Positions 1 through 7,530 are shown, counted from the stretch's first letter. The stretch: 9,269 nt of DNA from Paracoccaceae bacterium (GCA_007134805.1 SLKB01000405.1:1-9269); one strand, 5' to 3'. Notes: a model not told the origin generated them from the letters alone. Made by a program: numbers and translations.

Positions 1-161
1 CGCAAGCGCACTTGCGACTCCATGTCGCCAGAGCTTGTCCAGCCCATCAGCGGATCGATCTTGCGCGCCTGCGCCGGAGAGAATTCCAGCACCCAGGCCT
101 TCGTCGTTGCCGTTCCGGATTGCATGGCAGTGCGAGCAGGGCGGAAGATGCGAGCGCGCAT
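1..161 (-). CDS. ETC complex I accessory subunit, NDUFS4 family (partial, 3' end off the window)
   Basis: This is the N-terminal 53 codons of a small protein of the NDUFS4 (18 kDa, PF04800) family, an accessory subunit of the peripheral arm of NADH:ubiquinone oxidoreductase. The translation begins [16 protein letters not shown] and contains WVLEFSP and then [18 protein letters not shown], the hallmark core of the alphaproteobacterial family (usually about 100 residues). I chose the start at 161 because GGAGAAGG lies 8 bases upstream (minus strand, 177-170) and because family members start at this point. An in-frame ATG at 197 would add 12 residues but has a poorly placed ribosome binding site. 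The gene reads away from the alcohol-oxidation genes and is a housekeeping neighbour, not part of that locus. The missing C-terminus lies beyond the left edge. Confidence 0.88.
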   Translation of the reverse strand, partial: MRARIFRPARTAMQSGTATTKAWVLEFSPAQARKIDPLMGWTSSGDMESQVRL

Positions 162-502
162 GTGGAAGGCCTTCTCCAGATTTCGGTTGTGGATCATTAC
201 CTGATATCGGGGCCCGGATTCAAGACATCTCGGCCCTCGGCAGGGGTGCAGACAGAAAAATGCTCGCCGAAAGGAGGGAACGAGGAGTAGAACTTCCGGT
301 CGAGCGATTATCTGCCTGCCGCGCGAAAAATAGATCGCACCCTGTCGAGCGGCAAGAAAAAATGCATATGAGATCCCTCTTTGATCACGGGTCGCGCGCG
401 TGCGCGCGCCCCAGGCCTCCACCCCCTCTTACGACTATCGCGCAATCCCCTGGCTCGGTGAAACGCGCTAGAGTGGCGCGGCTCTGTCACGGGGGAACAC
501 CA
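162..502. other. Gene-free intergenic region between the complex I subunit and the GAF regulator
   Basis: I see no convincing gene on either strand in these 341 bases. An open frame runs through here into the regulator, but its proline/arginine-rich translation resembles no protein family. The stretch at about 325-372 is locally AT-rich (A runs and ATGCATATG) and is the likeliest place for promoters of one or both flanking divergent genes. I could not identify -35/-10 boxes with confidence. Positions 393-409 form a 17-base alternating CG/TG tract. No tRNA-like arms or repeats were seen. Confidence 0.6.
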
Positions 503-1489
503 ATGCCTGCCACGCATCTCGGCGCACATATCGACAAGGTCATCTGCGCAGCCCAGTCCGACGCCGGGGCCGCGCGATCGCGGCTCGTGGCATCCTGGCG
601 GCGGTCGATCGACATGCACGGGCTTGATCCGGCTCAGCCGCACCGCCCGTATCGCGTGGAACAACGCGATCTCGATACGCGCCTCTCGCGCAATGCGATG
701 CTGTGTGCCACCGCGTCGGCGCGGCTCGACCAGCTCTACTCGCTTGTCGGGCAATCGGGCTGTGCAGTGGTGCTCACGGATGCGCAGGGCGTGATCCTTG
801 ACCAGCGATGCGCCGCGGGCGAGGCCGACACCTTCCGTGCATGGGGCCTCTGGCAGGGTCATGACTGGTCCGAGGCCGCGCAGGGCACCAATGGCATCGG
901 CACCTGCCTGGCCGAACGGCGCAGCATCATCATTCACCGCGACGACCATTTCCTCGCAAAGAATATCTCGATGAGCTGCATGGACGCCCCGATCCACGAT
1001 GCCGAGGGGCAGATCATCGCGGCCCTCGACGTGACCTCGGCGCGCGCGGATCAGACCGAGGGCTTTTCGCGGCTGATCGCCACCATGGTCGCCCAGAGCG
1101 CCCAGCGCATCGAGGCCGCGCTGTTCCGCGCGGCCTTTCGTGATGCGCGCATCCTGCTTGTCGGGCCACAAGACGCCGACGCGCCGATGCTGATCGCCGT
1201 GGACCGCGACGACCTGACGCTTGGGGCCACGCGGGGCGCGCGCAAGATCCTCGGACTTGCCCCCAGCGGCGCGATCCCGAAGGTCCCGGCGGGCGACCTG
1301 CTCGATCAGGGCGCGCGCGATTGCGGGCTGGAGCAGGCCGAACGCGCGGCCATGTCGCGTGCGCTTGCCCGCGCGGGGGGCAATGTCTCGCGCGCCGCGC
1401 GGGATCTCGGCATCGGGCGGGCAACGCTCTATCGGCGGCTCGATCGGCTGCGCAGCACCGATCACCCCGCCAACCTGTCTCGGCACTGA
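503..1489 (+). CDS. GAF-domain transcriptional regulator with Fis-type HTH, AcoR-like but without the AAA+ domain
   Basis: This 328-residue cytoplasmic regulator has an AcoR-like sensory half. The GAF region spans about residues 75-205 and includes GTNGIGTCLAERRS (128-141) and then DAPIHDAEGQIIAALDVTSA (161-180), both typical of acetoin/alcohol-responsive AcoR-type proteins. Residues 275-316 form a Fis-type helix-turn-helix (MSRALARAGGNVSRAARDLG, then IGRATLYRRLDRL). Full-length AcoR-type activators are about 600 residues or more and carry a sigma-54-contacting AAA+ domain between these parts. Here only about 65 residues link them and no Walker motif is visible, so it cannot act as a sigma-54 activator by itself. 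The start at 503 follows a GGGGGAA ribosome binding site; the longer open frame upstream lacks family-like sequence. It sits 111 bases before the aldehyde dehydrogenase on the same strand, so control of that gene is a reasonable inference. The ligand is unknown. Confidence 0.85.
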   Translation: MPATHLGAHIDKVICAAQSDAGAARSRLVASWRRSIDMHGLDPAQPHRPYRVEQRDLDTRLSRNAMLCATASARLDQLYSLVGQSGCAVVLTDAQGVILDQRCAAGEADTFRAWGLWQGHDWSEAAQGTNGIGTCLAERRSIIIHRDDHFLAKNISMSCMDAPIHDAEGQIIAALDVTSARADQTEGFSRLIATMVAQSAQRIEAALFRAAFRDARILLVGPQDADAPMLIAVDRDDLTLGATRGARKILGLAPSGAIPKVPAGDLLDQGARDCGLEQAERAAMSRALARAGGNVSRAARDLGIGRATLYRRLDRLRSTDHPANLSRH

Positions 1490-1504
1490 GACAGTTCGCA
1501 GGCG

Positions 1505-1525
1505 CTGCCCCACCCGGTGGGGCAG
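1505..1525 (+). promoter_or_regulatory. Perfect 10-bp palindrome between regulator and aldehyde dehydrogenase genes
   Basis: The 10 bases CTGCCCCACC are followed by one unpaired C and then the exact complement GGTGGGGCAG. The element begins 15 bases after the regulator's stop codon and ends 75 bases before the aldehyde dehydrogenase start. There is no T run after it, so an intrinsic terminator is unlikely. A one-base loop also disfavours an RNA hairpin closed to the tip. A protein-binding operator, or a weak hairpin in the read-through RNA, are both possible. A second small symmetric element, GACGAATCGTC (1525-1535), abuts it. Whether a promoter for the downstream gene lies here cannot be told by eye. 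Confidence 0.45.
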
Positions 1526-1600
1526 ACGAATCGTCCTGCCACGCGCAGGATCAAATCATTCCCCGGCGGAGGATCGGGGCTCAAGCGGAGGAACTACACG

Positions 1601-3121
1601 ATGAACGAGATGACCGACATCGCAGCGATGCTGCAATCCCCTTTCAGGGCGCGCTATGACAATTTCATCGGCGGCAAGTTCGTGCCCCCAGTCTCGGGCC
1701 AGTATTTCGACAACATCACGCCGATCACGGGCGAGGTTGTCTGTCAGGTCGCCCGCTCGGACGCGGCCGATATCGAACTTGCGCTCGACGCGGCACATGC
1801 CGCGAAAGTGGCGTGGGGCAAGACCTCGGCCACCGAACGCTCCAACCTGCTTCTGAAGATTGCCGACCGGCTGGAAGAAAATCTCGACCTGCTCGCACTG
1901 GCCGAGACATGGGACAATGGCAAGCCCATCCGCGAGACGACCGCCGCCGATATCCCGCTTGCGGTCGACCACTTCCGCTACTTCGCGGGCGTATTGCGCG
2001 CCCAGGAAGGCCATATGTCCGAGATCGACGCGGACACGATCGCCTACCACTTCCATGAACCTCTGGGCGTGGTTGGCCAGATCATCCCGTGGAACTTCTC
2101 GATCCTGATGGCGGCGTGGAAACTGGCCCCTGCCCTGGCCGCCGGCAATTGCATCGTGATGAAGCCGGCCGAGCAGACCCCGGCCGCAATCATGGTGCTG
2201 ATCGAGAAGATCGCCGATCTCCTGCCCGACGGTGTGCTGAACCTCGTCAATGGCATGGGGGCGGATGTGGGCGCACCGCTCGCACGCTCGCCGCGCATTG
2301 CCAAGATCGCCTTCACGGGCTCGACCGAAACCGGGCGCAAGATCATGCAGGCCGCAACCGAGAACCTGATCCCGGTCACGCTGGAGCTGGGCGGCAAATC
2401 CCCCAATATCTTCTTCAGCGACGTGATGGCACAGGATGACGCCTTCCTTGACAAGGCCGTGGAAGGCTTCGTGCTGTTTGCCTTCAACCAGGGCGAGGTC
2501 TGCACCTGCCCCTCGCGCGCGCTGATCCAGGAAGACATCTATGAGGAGTTCATCGCCCGCTGCATCGCGCGCGTGAAGGCCATCAAGCAGGGCGACCCGC
2601 GCGACCCCGAAACGATGGTCGGCGCACAGGCCAGCGCCGAGCAGCAGCAGAAGATCCTCTCCTACCTGACCATCGGGGTCGAGGAAGGCGCGGAAGTGCT
2701 GGTGGGCGGCGCGGCCGCGTCGGTCGCGGCGGAACTGTCGGGCGGCTTCTACATCCAGCCGACGATCCTGAAAGGCCACAACAAGATGCGTGTCTTCCAG
2801 GAAGAGATCTTCGGCCCTGTCGTGTCGGTCACGACCTTCAAGGACGAGGCCGAGGCGCTCGCCATTGCCAATGACACGATGTATGGCCTCGGCGCGGGCG
2901 TGTGGTCGCGCGATGCCAACCGCTGCTACCGGTTCGGCCGCGCGATCGAGGCCGGGCGCGTCTGGGTAAACAACTATCACGCTTATCCGGCGCATGCGGC
3001 CTTCGGCGGCTACAAGCAATCCGGCGTCGGGCGCGAGAACCACAAGATGATGCTCGATCATTACCAGCAGACCAAGAACATGCTGGTCAGCTACAACCCC
3101 AACAAGCTCGGCTTCTTCTGA
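1601..3121 (+). CDS. exaC: NAD-dependent acetaldehyde dehydrogenase, ExaC/AcoD type
   Basis: This 506-residue cytoplasmic enzyme of the aldehyde dehydrogenase superfamily oxidises acetaldehyde and similar short aldehydes to acids with NAD. All core motifs are present: [15 protein letters not shown] in the Rossmann region, FTGSTETGR at residues 238-246, LELGGKSPN with the general base Glu262, and [12 protein letters not shown] with catalytic Cys301. The length and the CTCPSR form of the active site match the ExaC/acetaldehyde dehydrogenase II group, which serves PQQ ethanol oxidation. The start at 1601 has an AGCGGAGGA ribosome binding site 8 bases upstream; an earlier in-frame ATG at 1517 lies in the palindromic leader and adds non-family residues. 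It lies downstream of the GAF regulator and is closed by an intrinsic terminator. In context it would remove the aldehyde made by a periplasmic alcohol dehydrogenase. The exact substrate (acetaldehyde or another aldehyde) is inferred from family. Confidence 0.95.
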   Translation: MNEMTDIAAMLQSPFRARYDNFIGGKFVPPVSGQYFDNITPITGEVVCQVARSDAADIELALDAAHAAKVAWGKTSATERSNLLLKIADRLEENLDLLALAETWDNGKPIRETTAADIPLAVDHFRYFAGVLRAQEGHMSEIDADTIAYHFHEPLGVVGQIIPWNFSILMAAWKLAPALAAGNCIVMKPAEQTPAAIMVLIEKIADLLPDGVLNLVNGMGADVGAPLARSPRIAKIAFTGSTETGRKIMQAATENLIPVTLELGGKSPNIFFSDVMAQDDAFLDKAVEGFVLFAFNQGEVCTCPSRALIQEDIYEEFIARCIARVKAIKQGDPRDPETMVGAQASAEQQQKILSYLTIGVEEGAEVLVGGAAASVAAELSGGFYIQPTILKGHNKMRVFQEEIFGPVVSVTTFKDEAEALAIANDTMYGLGAGVWSRDANRCYRFGRAIEAGRVWVNNYHAYPAHAAFGGYKQSGVGRENHKMMLDHYQQTKNMLVSYNPNKLGFF

Positions 3122-3146
3122 TCCGAGCGGATCACCGCCAAGACAC

Positions 3147-3178
3147 CGGGCCTGCAGATCGCTCTGCAGGCCCGTTTT
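3147..3178 (+). terminator. Intrinsic terminator of the aldehyde dehydrogenase transcript
   Basis: An 11-bp perfect GC-rich stem (CGGGCCTGCAG pairing with CTGCAGGCCCG) with a six-base loop is followed directly by TTTT. It starts 25 bases after the stop codon at 3121. The T run lies only on the plus-strand side, so it serves the rightward transcript and is not clearly a terminator for the opposing operon. Confidence 0.9.
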
Positions 3179-3247
3179 CCATCTGGTCCTCGAATGGTGC
3201 GTGCCGGCCGGCCAGATGGCCCGCACGTGCGCCCCGCGCACGGGCGA

Positions 3248-3286
3248 GCGCCCGCGAGGCGTGCCAGCGGCACCCCGAGCGGGCGC
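3248..3286. other. GC-rich imperfect hairpin in the convergent intergenic region
   Basis: GCGCCCGC (3248-3255) pairs perfectly with GCGGGCGC (3279-3286). The inner bases also pair with a few mismatches around a three-base AGC loop, giving about 15 of 18 pairs. It lies 34 bases past the end of the Sel1-repeat gene on the minus strand. It may stall or stabilise the end of the leftward transcript, but there is no T run on either side. A second GC hairpin, CGTGCGC/GCGCACG, lies just to the left at about 3228-3244. Confidence 0.4.
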
Positions 3287-3319
3287 TTCCTGCCCCACCG
3301 GGCCCCGGCCCTCGCAGGC

Positions 3320-3853
3320 TCAGAAGAGGGGCGCGTATTTCCACCCATCCGCATCGGGGGTCACAGCGTCGAGGTCATATTCCGCCTCTTGCAGCCGCTG
3401 CGCGATACCCAGACCTTGCTCCGCGGCCTGATCGACCAGCGCGCGGCCGGCATCGACGTCCTGCGCAACACCGCGACCGCGCATCATGTCGATGCCATGG
3501 TTGAACTGCCCGACCGGATCGCCAAGCTCGGCGGCGCGCCGGCTCCATTCGGTGGCGCGGTCCGGGTCTTCATCGGCGCCGAGCCCATTGTGGTCCAGCT
3601 GGCTCATCCAGTTCATCGCCGCCGTCCAGCCGGCATTGGCGCAGGCCTCGAAGATGACGCGGGCCTGCTCGTGCCGCCCGCCCTTGGTCGCAAGATAGCC
3701 ATTGGCGCACACGATCATGTCCACATCCCCCCGCCGGGCACGCTCGACCAGCCGCTCGAGCGTCATTTCTTCGGGATTGGTTGTCCCGTATTCTGAAAAA
3801 TCCTCGGCAAAGGCGGGCGCGGCCAGCATCAGAAGCGGCAGGATCAGGCGCAT
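3320..3853 (-). CDS. Secreted Sel1-repeat (TPR-like) protein, last gene of the ABC operon
   Basis: This 177-residue protein has a short Sec signal peptide (MRLILPLLMLAAPAFA, cleavage predicted after Ala16), so it is probably periplasmic. Residues about 74-150 hold two Sel1-type helical repeats, with the NGLGADEDPDRATEWSRRAA and GRGVAQDVDAGRALVDQAAE cores. A degenerate helical pair precedes them at about 30-70. Two cysteines in the mature part (49 and 71) could form a disulfide. Sel1 repeats usually mediate protein-protein contacts; no catalytic residues are evident. The start has GGAGG six bases upstream, and the gene begins 14 bases after the permease stop, so co-transcription with the ABC genes is likely. 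The protein is short for the family and no partner is known. A scaffold or partner role for the transporter or dehydrogenase is inference. Confidence 0.8.
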   Translation of the reverse strand: MRLILPLLMLAAPAFAEDFSEYGTTNPEEMTLERLVERARRGDVDMIVCANGYLATKGGRHEQARVIFEACANAGWTAAMNWMSQLDHNGLGADEDPDRATEWSRRAAELGDPVGQFNHGIDMMRGRGVAQDVDAGRALVDQAAEQGLGIAQRLQEAEYDLDAVTPDADGWKYAPLF

Positions 3854-3867
3854 GGTTGTCCTCCAGA

Positions 3868-4662
3868 TCAGTGGGCCTTGCGGTTCATGATACCACGGGC
3901 CGGGTCAAAGCCCCACAGGGCAAGGGCGAGAAACAGCGCGAAGGTCAGCGTGACCCAGCCCAGCGCCTCGATGTTCAGGCGCAGGTAAAGCGCGAAGCGG
4001 ATCACCTCGACCGCATGGGTGAACGGGTTCCACGCACAGATATCGCGCAAGAGCCGCGAGGACTCTGCCATCCGCCAGAGCGGATAGAGCGCGGTGGACA
4101 GAAAGAAGACCGGGAAGATCACGAAATTCATGACACCCGCGAAATTCTCGAGCTGCCGGATGGTCGAGGCAAGAAACAGCCCCACCGCCCCCAGCATCAG
4201 CCCGGAGGCCAGAAGCGCGGGCAGCGCCATCACATAGCCCATGGGCGGGAATGTGATCCCGTAGATCCAGGCAATGGCGAGAAAGGCATAGACTTGCAGG
4301 ATCGAGACGAACACGCCTGCAAGCAGTTTCGAGAAGAGCAGCCACCAGCGCGGCAGGGGCGCCGTGAGCAGAAGCCGCATCGAGCCCATCTCGCGATCAT
4401 AGACAAGGCTCAGCGCCGATTGCATCGCATTGAACAGCTGGATCATCGCGATGAGGCCCGGGACGATATAGACCTCATAGGTGATATAGGTCTGATAGGG
4501 CGGGGTGATCGACAGGCCCAGCGCCGCGCGGAACCCTGCGGCAAAGACCAGAAGCCAGACGAGCGGGCGCACGAGTGCTGCGAGAAAGCGCTCGCGCTGT
4601 GTCACGAAGCGCAGTGCTTCGCGCCCGAGGATCGCGGCCATGGCGCGCAGATAGGCGCTCAT
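3868..4662 (-). CDS. ABC-2 type permease, PQQ-alcohol-dehydrogenase-associated (PedC-like)
   Basis: This 264-residue inner-membrane protein belongs to the ABC-2 permease superfamily, whose members are mostly exporters. Hydrophobic segments lie at about residues 26-48, 65-85, 107-135, 143-166, 174-195 and 233-250, consistent with six transmembrane helices. The conserved cytoplasmic stretch DREMGSMRLLLTAPLPRWW (89-107) and the C-terminal WNPFTHAVEVIRFALY (211-226) are typical of the family. I recognise the variant described with PedC in phenylethanol/ethanol oxidation clusters. Its start overlaps the ATPase stop by four bases (ATGA), which implies translational coupling and a shared complex. 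It would form the channel with the ATPase encoded just upstream. The substrate is not known. Confidence 0.9.
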   Translation of the reverse strand: MSAYLRAMAAILGREALRFVTQRERFLAALVRPLVWLLVFAAGFRAALGLSITPPYQTYITYEVYIVPGLIAMIQLFNAMQSALSLVYDREMGSMRLLLTAPLPRWWLLFSKLLAGVFVSILQVYAFLAIAWIYGITFPPMGYVMALPALLASGLMLGAVGLFLASTIRQLENFAGVMNFVIFPVFFLSTALYPLWRMAESSRLLRDICAWNPFTHAVEVIRFALYLRLNIEALGWVTLTFALFLALALWGFDPARGIMNRKAH

Positions 4663-5378
4663 GCGATTTCCTCGGTCAGCGCCATGAAATGGGTCGCGAG
4701 ACCCCTGTCACCGGCGATCCGCGCGGCGCGGCCCGTCTCGAGGATCTGACCGCGATGCAGGATCAGCACAGTATCCTCGGGCGCGACCTCATCGACCAGA
4801 TGCGTGGCCCAGAGCACGGCAATCCCGTCGCTACGGGCCAGATCGTGGACATGCGCCGTGATCGCGGCGCGCGCGCGGGCGTCGAGGCCCACTGTCGGTT
4901 CATCGAGCAGCAGAAGGCGGGGGCGGTGCATGAGCGCGCGCGCGATCTCCAGCCGGCGGCGGTGCCCGCCATTGAGCGCGCGGGTCTTCTCGCGCGCCCG
5001 CTCGGCCATATCGAGCCGTTCAAGCACTTCGCCCGCGCGCAGCTGCGCCTCGCGCCGCGAGAGCCCGTGCAGCGCGCCGAAATAGGCAAGGTTGCGCGCG
5101 ACGCTCAGATCGAGATCGAGCGTCGATTGCTGGAACACGACGCCCATCTGCGCCAGCGCCGCGCGCGGGTCCGCCTGCAGATCGCGCCCCATGACGGAAA
5201 TACGCCCCTGCCGGGCCACGAACAGTCGCGTCAGCAGCGCGAAAAGGGTCGATTTGCCCGCGCCATTGGGCCCGAGGAGCGCGCAGAACTCGCCCGGCTG
5301 GACGCGAAAAGAGACGCCTTTCAGCGCCTCTTTCGCCCCGTAGCGGAAGCTGAGGTCCGCGACCTCGAGCGCGGCCAT
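4659..5378 (-). CDS. ABC transporter ATP-binding protein, PQQ-alcohol-dehydrogenase system
   Basis: This 239-residue nucleotide-binding subunit has Walker A GPNGAGKST (36-44), Q-loop Gln83, Walker B LLLLDEP with catalytic Glu160 (155-161), a D-loop (VGLDARA) and the switch His193 (WATHLVDEV). The signature motif reads LNGGHRRR (135-142) instead of the common LSGGQ. From memory this Asn/His variant is usual in the subgroup beside PQQ dehydrogenases, so it need not mean loss of activity. It lies on the cytoplasmic face and powers the ABC-2 permease, with which it overlaps by four bases. Its ATG shares one base with the stop of the propeller gene before it (TGATG). Confidence 0.93.
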   Translation of the reverse strand: MAALEVADLSFRYGAKEALKGVSFRVQPGEFCALLGPNGAGKSTLFALLTRLFVARQGRISVMGRDLQADPRAALAQMGVVFQQSTLDLDLSVARNLAYFGALHGLSRREAQLRAGEVLERLDMAERAREKTRALNGGHRRRLEIARALMHRPRLLLLDEPTVGLDARARAAITAHVHDLARSDGIAVLWATHLVDEVAPEDTVLILHRGQILETGRAARIAGDRGLATHFMALTEEIA

Positions 5379-6352
5379 CAGCTGTCTGCTGGACGATAGG
5401 CAGCCCCCCAGGGGAAGCGGCCCACCTTGACCGTCTTGACCGGCTCGTCGCGCACGAGGTCGATAATCGTCACATCCCCCGAGACGCCGTTGGTGGTAAA
5501 GAGTTTGGTCTCATCTTCCGACATCGCCATGTGCCACACGCGGCGCCCCACCATGTGATAGCCAAGCACCTCATAGGTCTGAGCGTCGACCACGGCGACC
5601 CGGTTGGCCGGCCCAAGCGCCACATAGACGCGGCGCATGTCCTCGGTCAGCTTGAAGCCCACGGGTTGCACGTCATGGGGATGGACATCAGGGATCTCGA
5701 AGCGGATCTCGGCCAGTTCCTCGCGGGTTTCGGTATCGAAGACATGCAAGCCACCGCCGATTTCGGCGCTGACAAAGAGGCGCTTGTCATCCGAGGTGAA
5801 CTCGGCATGGCGCGGACGCGAGCCCACGAGCGAGTTGTGGAAGATCTCGAAGGTTTCGGTGTCGATCCAATGCGCCATGTTCGTCGTCTCGGAGGTGGTG
5901 ATGGCGATGGTGCCGGCGCGGTTGATCGCCTTGCCCTCTGGCTCCACGCCGACGGGGATCTGGGCAACGATCACCCGCTGTTCGACATCGAGCACCGAGG
6001 TGATGTTGTCGTCCTCGTTCGAGATCCAGATATGGCGATTGTCAGGGTGCAGCGCGAAGGTTTCCGGGTTCTCGCCCGACGGCAGGTTGTGCAGGATCTC
6101 GCGGGTCTCGACATCGATGACCTGGATCGTGCTGTCATCGGAGGCGCAGAGATACGCCACCTTGTGGTCATGGCTGAACATGAGCCCGCGCGGACGGGCA
6201 CCGACCTTGATCGTCTCGACCACTTCCATGCTGGGCACGTCGATGATGCTGATCGTGTTGTCACGCTCGTTCGAGATCCAGACCTCCTGCGCAAGCGCCG
6301 GGGTGGCGAGCGTCAGGGCGAGCGCGGAGAAAGCAGTGCGGATCATCATCAT
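5378..6352 (-). CDS. Periplasmic YVTN-type beta-propeller protein, PQQ-catabolism-associated
   Basis: This 324-residue protein has a signal peptide of about 21 residues (cleavage after TLATPALA, before QEVWIS). The rest is a run of roughly 40-residue blades with the pattern VWISNERDNTISIIDVPS, then VETIKVGARPRGLMFS, repeated about seven times; this predicts a seven-bladed propeller that closes with VTIIDLVRDEPVKTVKVG. This is the family repeatedly found beside PQQ dehydrogenase ABC genes. It lacks the tryptophan docking motifs and size of a PQQ dehydrogenase, so it is an accessory or binding protein and not the enzyme. The start is ambiguous: three consecutive ATG codons (6352, 6349, 6346) follow AGAAGGA. 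The first overlaps the previous stop by one base but is only three bases from the ribosome binding site; the second is better spaced. Its function within the system is not established to my knowledge. Confidence 0.9.
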   Translation of the reverse strand: MMMIRTAFSALALTLATPALAQEVWISNERDNTISIIDVPSMEVVETIKVGARPRGLMFSHDHKVAYLCASDDSTIQVIDVETREILHNLPSGENPETFALHPDNRHIWISNEDDNITSVLDVEQRVIVAQIPVGVEPEGKAINRAGTIAITTSETTNMAHWIDTETFEIFHNSLVGSRPRHAEFTSDDKRLFVSAEIGGGLHVFDTETREELAEIRFEIPDVHPHDVQPVGFKLTEDMRRVYVALGPANRVAVVDAQTYEVLGYHMVGRRVWHMAMSEDETKLFTTNGVSGDVTIIDLVRDEPVKTVKVGRFPWGAAYRPADS

Positions 6353-7530
6353 CAGTCCTTCTGGTCAAAGGCCGTGCAGGCCGTTTCGGGCCGGTCGCGG
6401 CCCAGAGTGTCGAGGGTGCTTACCTGGTGCAGGAAGCCTGGCATCGGGGTCATGGCGACAAGGGACGTGCGCGTGGCGACGGGCATGGGCTGGCGCATCT
6501 GGCCGTTCCAGTCGCGGAAGGTCACGGCCGCGCCCTTGAAGGCGGCGAGTTCGAAATCGTCGCCGAGGATATAGTCGCGGATCGCGCCGGCATCGGCCGC
6601 ATTGATCCGCGTCACGGCCTCGCCCACGGACCGCACGGCCGCCCAGGCGGCATAGTCGAGCGCGCCCATGGGCCGGTCGGCAAGCCGCTTGAACCGCAGT
6701 TGCAGTTGCGCGGCGCCGTAAGCTTCCACCCGGTCGGACCAGGCATCGGGGCGCGCGCCCGCCGACCCGGCGACGGGCCGCGGCTCCCATGCGTTGAATT
6801 CCAGATAGGGGCCGAAATCGCCTGCCTCATCGGCCACCAGCATCACGTGATGGCTTGGAAAATCCTGTGTGAAGAGCGGGAATTCCTGCCCGATATTGCG
6901 CCGCATGTCCGACGAATTGTCCCATGCTCTCTCAGCACGGATGCGCGCGCCGAATTTGGTGGCCGAGTTGCGCAGCGCCGCGGCGAAATCCTGATCGGCA
7001 GGGCGCTGGCCCGTGATCATCACGAGATCCGTCCAGCGTTTCGAGACGAGAAACTGCATCAGCGCGTCGGCGCGCATCGCGAAGCTTGGCATCGTGTGCA
7101 GAAGATTGGCGCGACACGCTTCCTCGCGCAGCGCTTCGGCTTCGGCGCTGGCATTGAAGATGAGCGCATCTTCGGCCTCTGGCAGATCGGCGAGCGCCAG
7201 GAGATCCTCGGCGGGCGCATGGACCACAAGGATGCGATACTCGGCAAGGACTGCGCGCGCGGCCTCGAGCCAGTCCTCATCCAGACCGACGACCTGCGCG
7301 GAAAGCGTGTAGTTGTGGCCCATGAACCCGCCCGTGGTGGCGTTGTCGGCAAGCCCCAGTTGCGCGCCCATGCGGCCCAGATCGTCCGGAATCGGGTCGA
7401 GATTGGTCAGCACCGGCGGGCGTTCGACGGCGCGTTCAAGATAGGCGATGGGCACGTCGATGCTGGCCGCGACGGGGCTGGCCATGACGCTTGCCACAAG
7501 GCTCGTCAACAGGGTCTGGTGATATCTCAT
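6352..7530 (-). CDS. Periplasmic substrate-binding protein of the PQQ-associated ABC transporter
   Basis: This 392-residue protein has a signal peptide of about 22 residues (MRYHQTLLTSLVASVMASPVAA). The mature part resembles the type-I periplasmic-binding fold of the branched-chain amino-acid group. It has an N-terminal lobe with IDVPIAYLERAVERPP and an RILVVHAPAEDLLALAD strand-helix unit, a second lobe with VMLVADEAGDFGPYL, and a late GALDYAAWAAVRSVGEAV helix. I recognise it as the binding protein family encoded with PQQ alcohol dehydrogenase ABC genes. The start at 7530 is set by the strong GGGAGGAGG site four bases upstream and the signal peptide; a longer frame from 7662 runs through the promoter region. 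It is first in a five-gene operon, overlapping the propeller gene by one base. The ligand is unknown. Pairing such a protein with an ABC-2 permease is unusual. Confidence 0.88.
   Translation of the reverse strand: MRYHQTLLTSLVASVMASPVAASIDVPIAYLERAVERPPVLTNLDPIPDDLGRMGAQLGLADNATTGGFMGHNYTLSAQVVGLDEDWLEAARAVLAEYRILVVHAPAEDLLALADLPEAEDALIFNASAEAEALREEACRANLLHTMPSFAMRADALMQFLVSKRWTDLVMITGQRPADQDFAAALRNSATKFGARIRAERAWDNSSDMRRNIGQEFPLFTQDFPSHHVMLVADEAGDFGPYLEFNAWEPRPVAGSAGARPDAWSDRVEAYGAAQLQLRFKRLADRPMGALDYAAWAAVRSVGEAVTRINAADAGAIRDYILGDDFELAAFKGAAVTFRDWNGQMRQPMPVATRTSLVAMTPMPGFLHQVSTLDTLGRDRPETACTAFDQKD

Noticed and set aside
393..409. 17-base alternating CG/TG tract (possible Z-DNA)
   Set aside because: Such tracts are frequent in high-GC genomes, and nothing else marks it as functional.
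35..502. Upstream extension of the GAF regulator's reading frame
   Set aside because: The added residues are proline/arginine rich with no family similarity, and the frame overlaps the oppositely oriented complex I gene; the ATG at 503 has its own ribosome binding site.
308..1513. 401-codon open frame on the minus strand opposite the GAF regulator
   Set aside because: It is antisense to a gene with clear domain motifs, is arginine/glycine/histidine rich with no recognisable family, and long antisense frames are common at this GC content.
1556..3298. 580-codon open frame on the minus strand opposite the aldehyde dehydrogenase
   Set aside because: It covers the entire, fully conserved aldehyde dehydrogenase and its terminator; the translation has no family features.
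3781..4749. 322-codon plus-strand frame opposite the permease
   Set aside because: Highly charged, low-complexity translation (many Arg, Glu, Gln, His) antisense to a well-formed membrane protein.
5531..6574. 347-codon plus-strand frame opposite the propeller gene
   Set aside because: An antisense shadow of the propeller repeats; its apparent repetitiveness comes from the real gene's blades.
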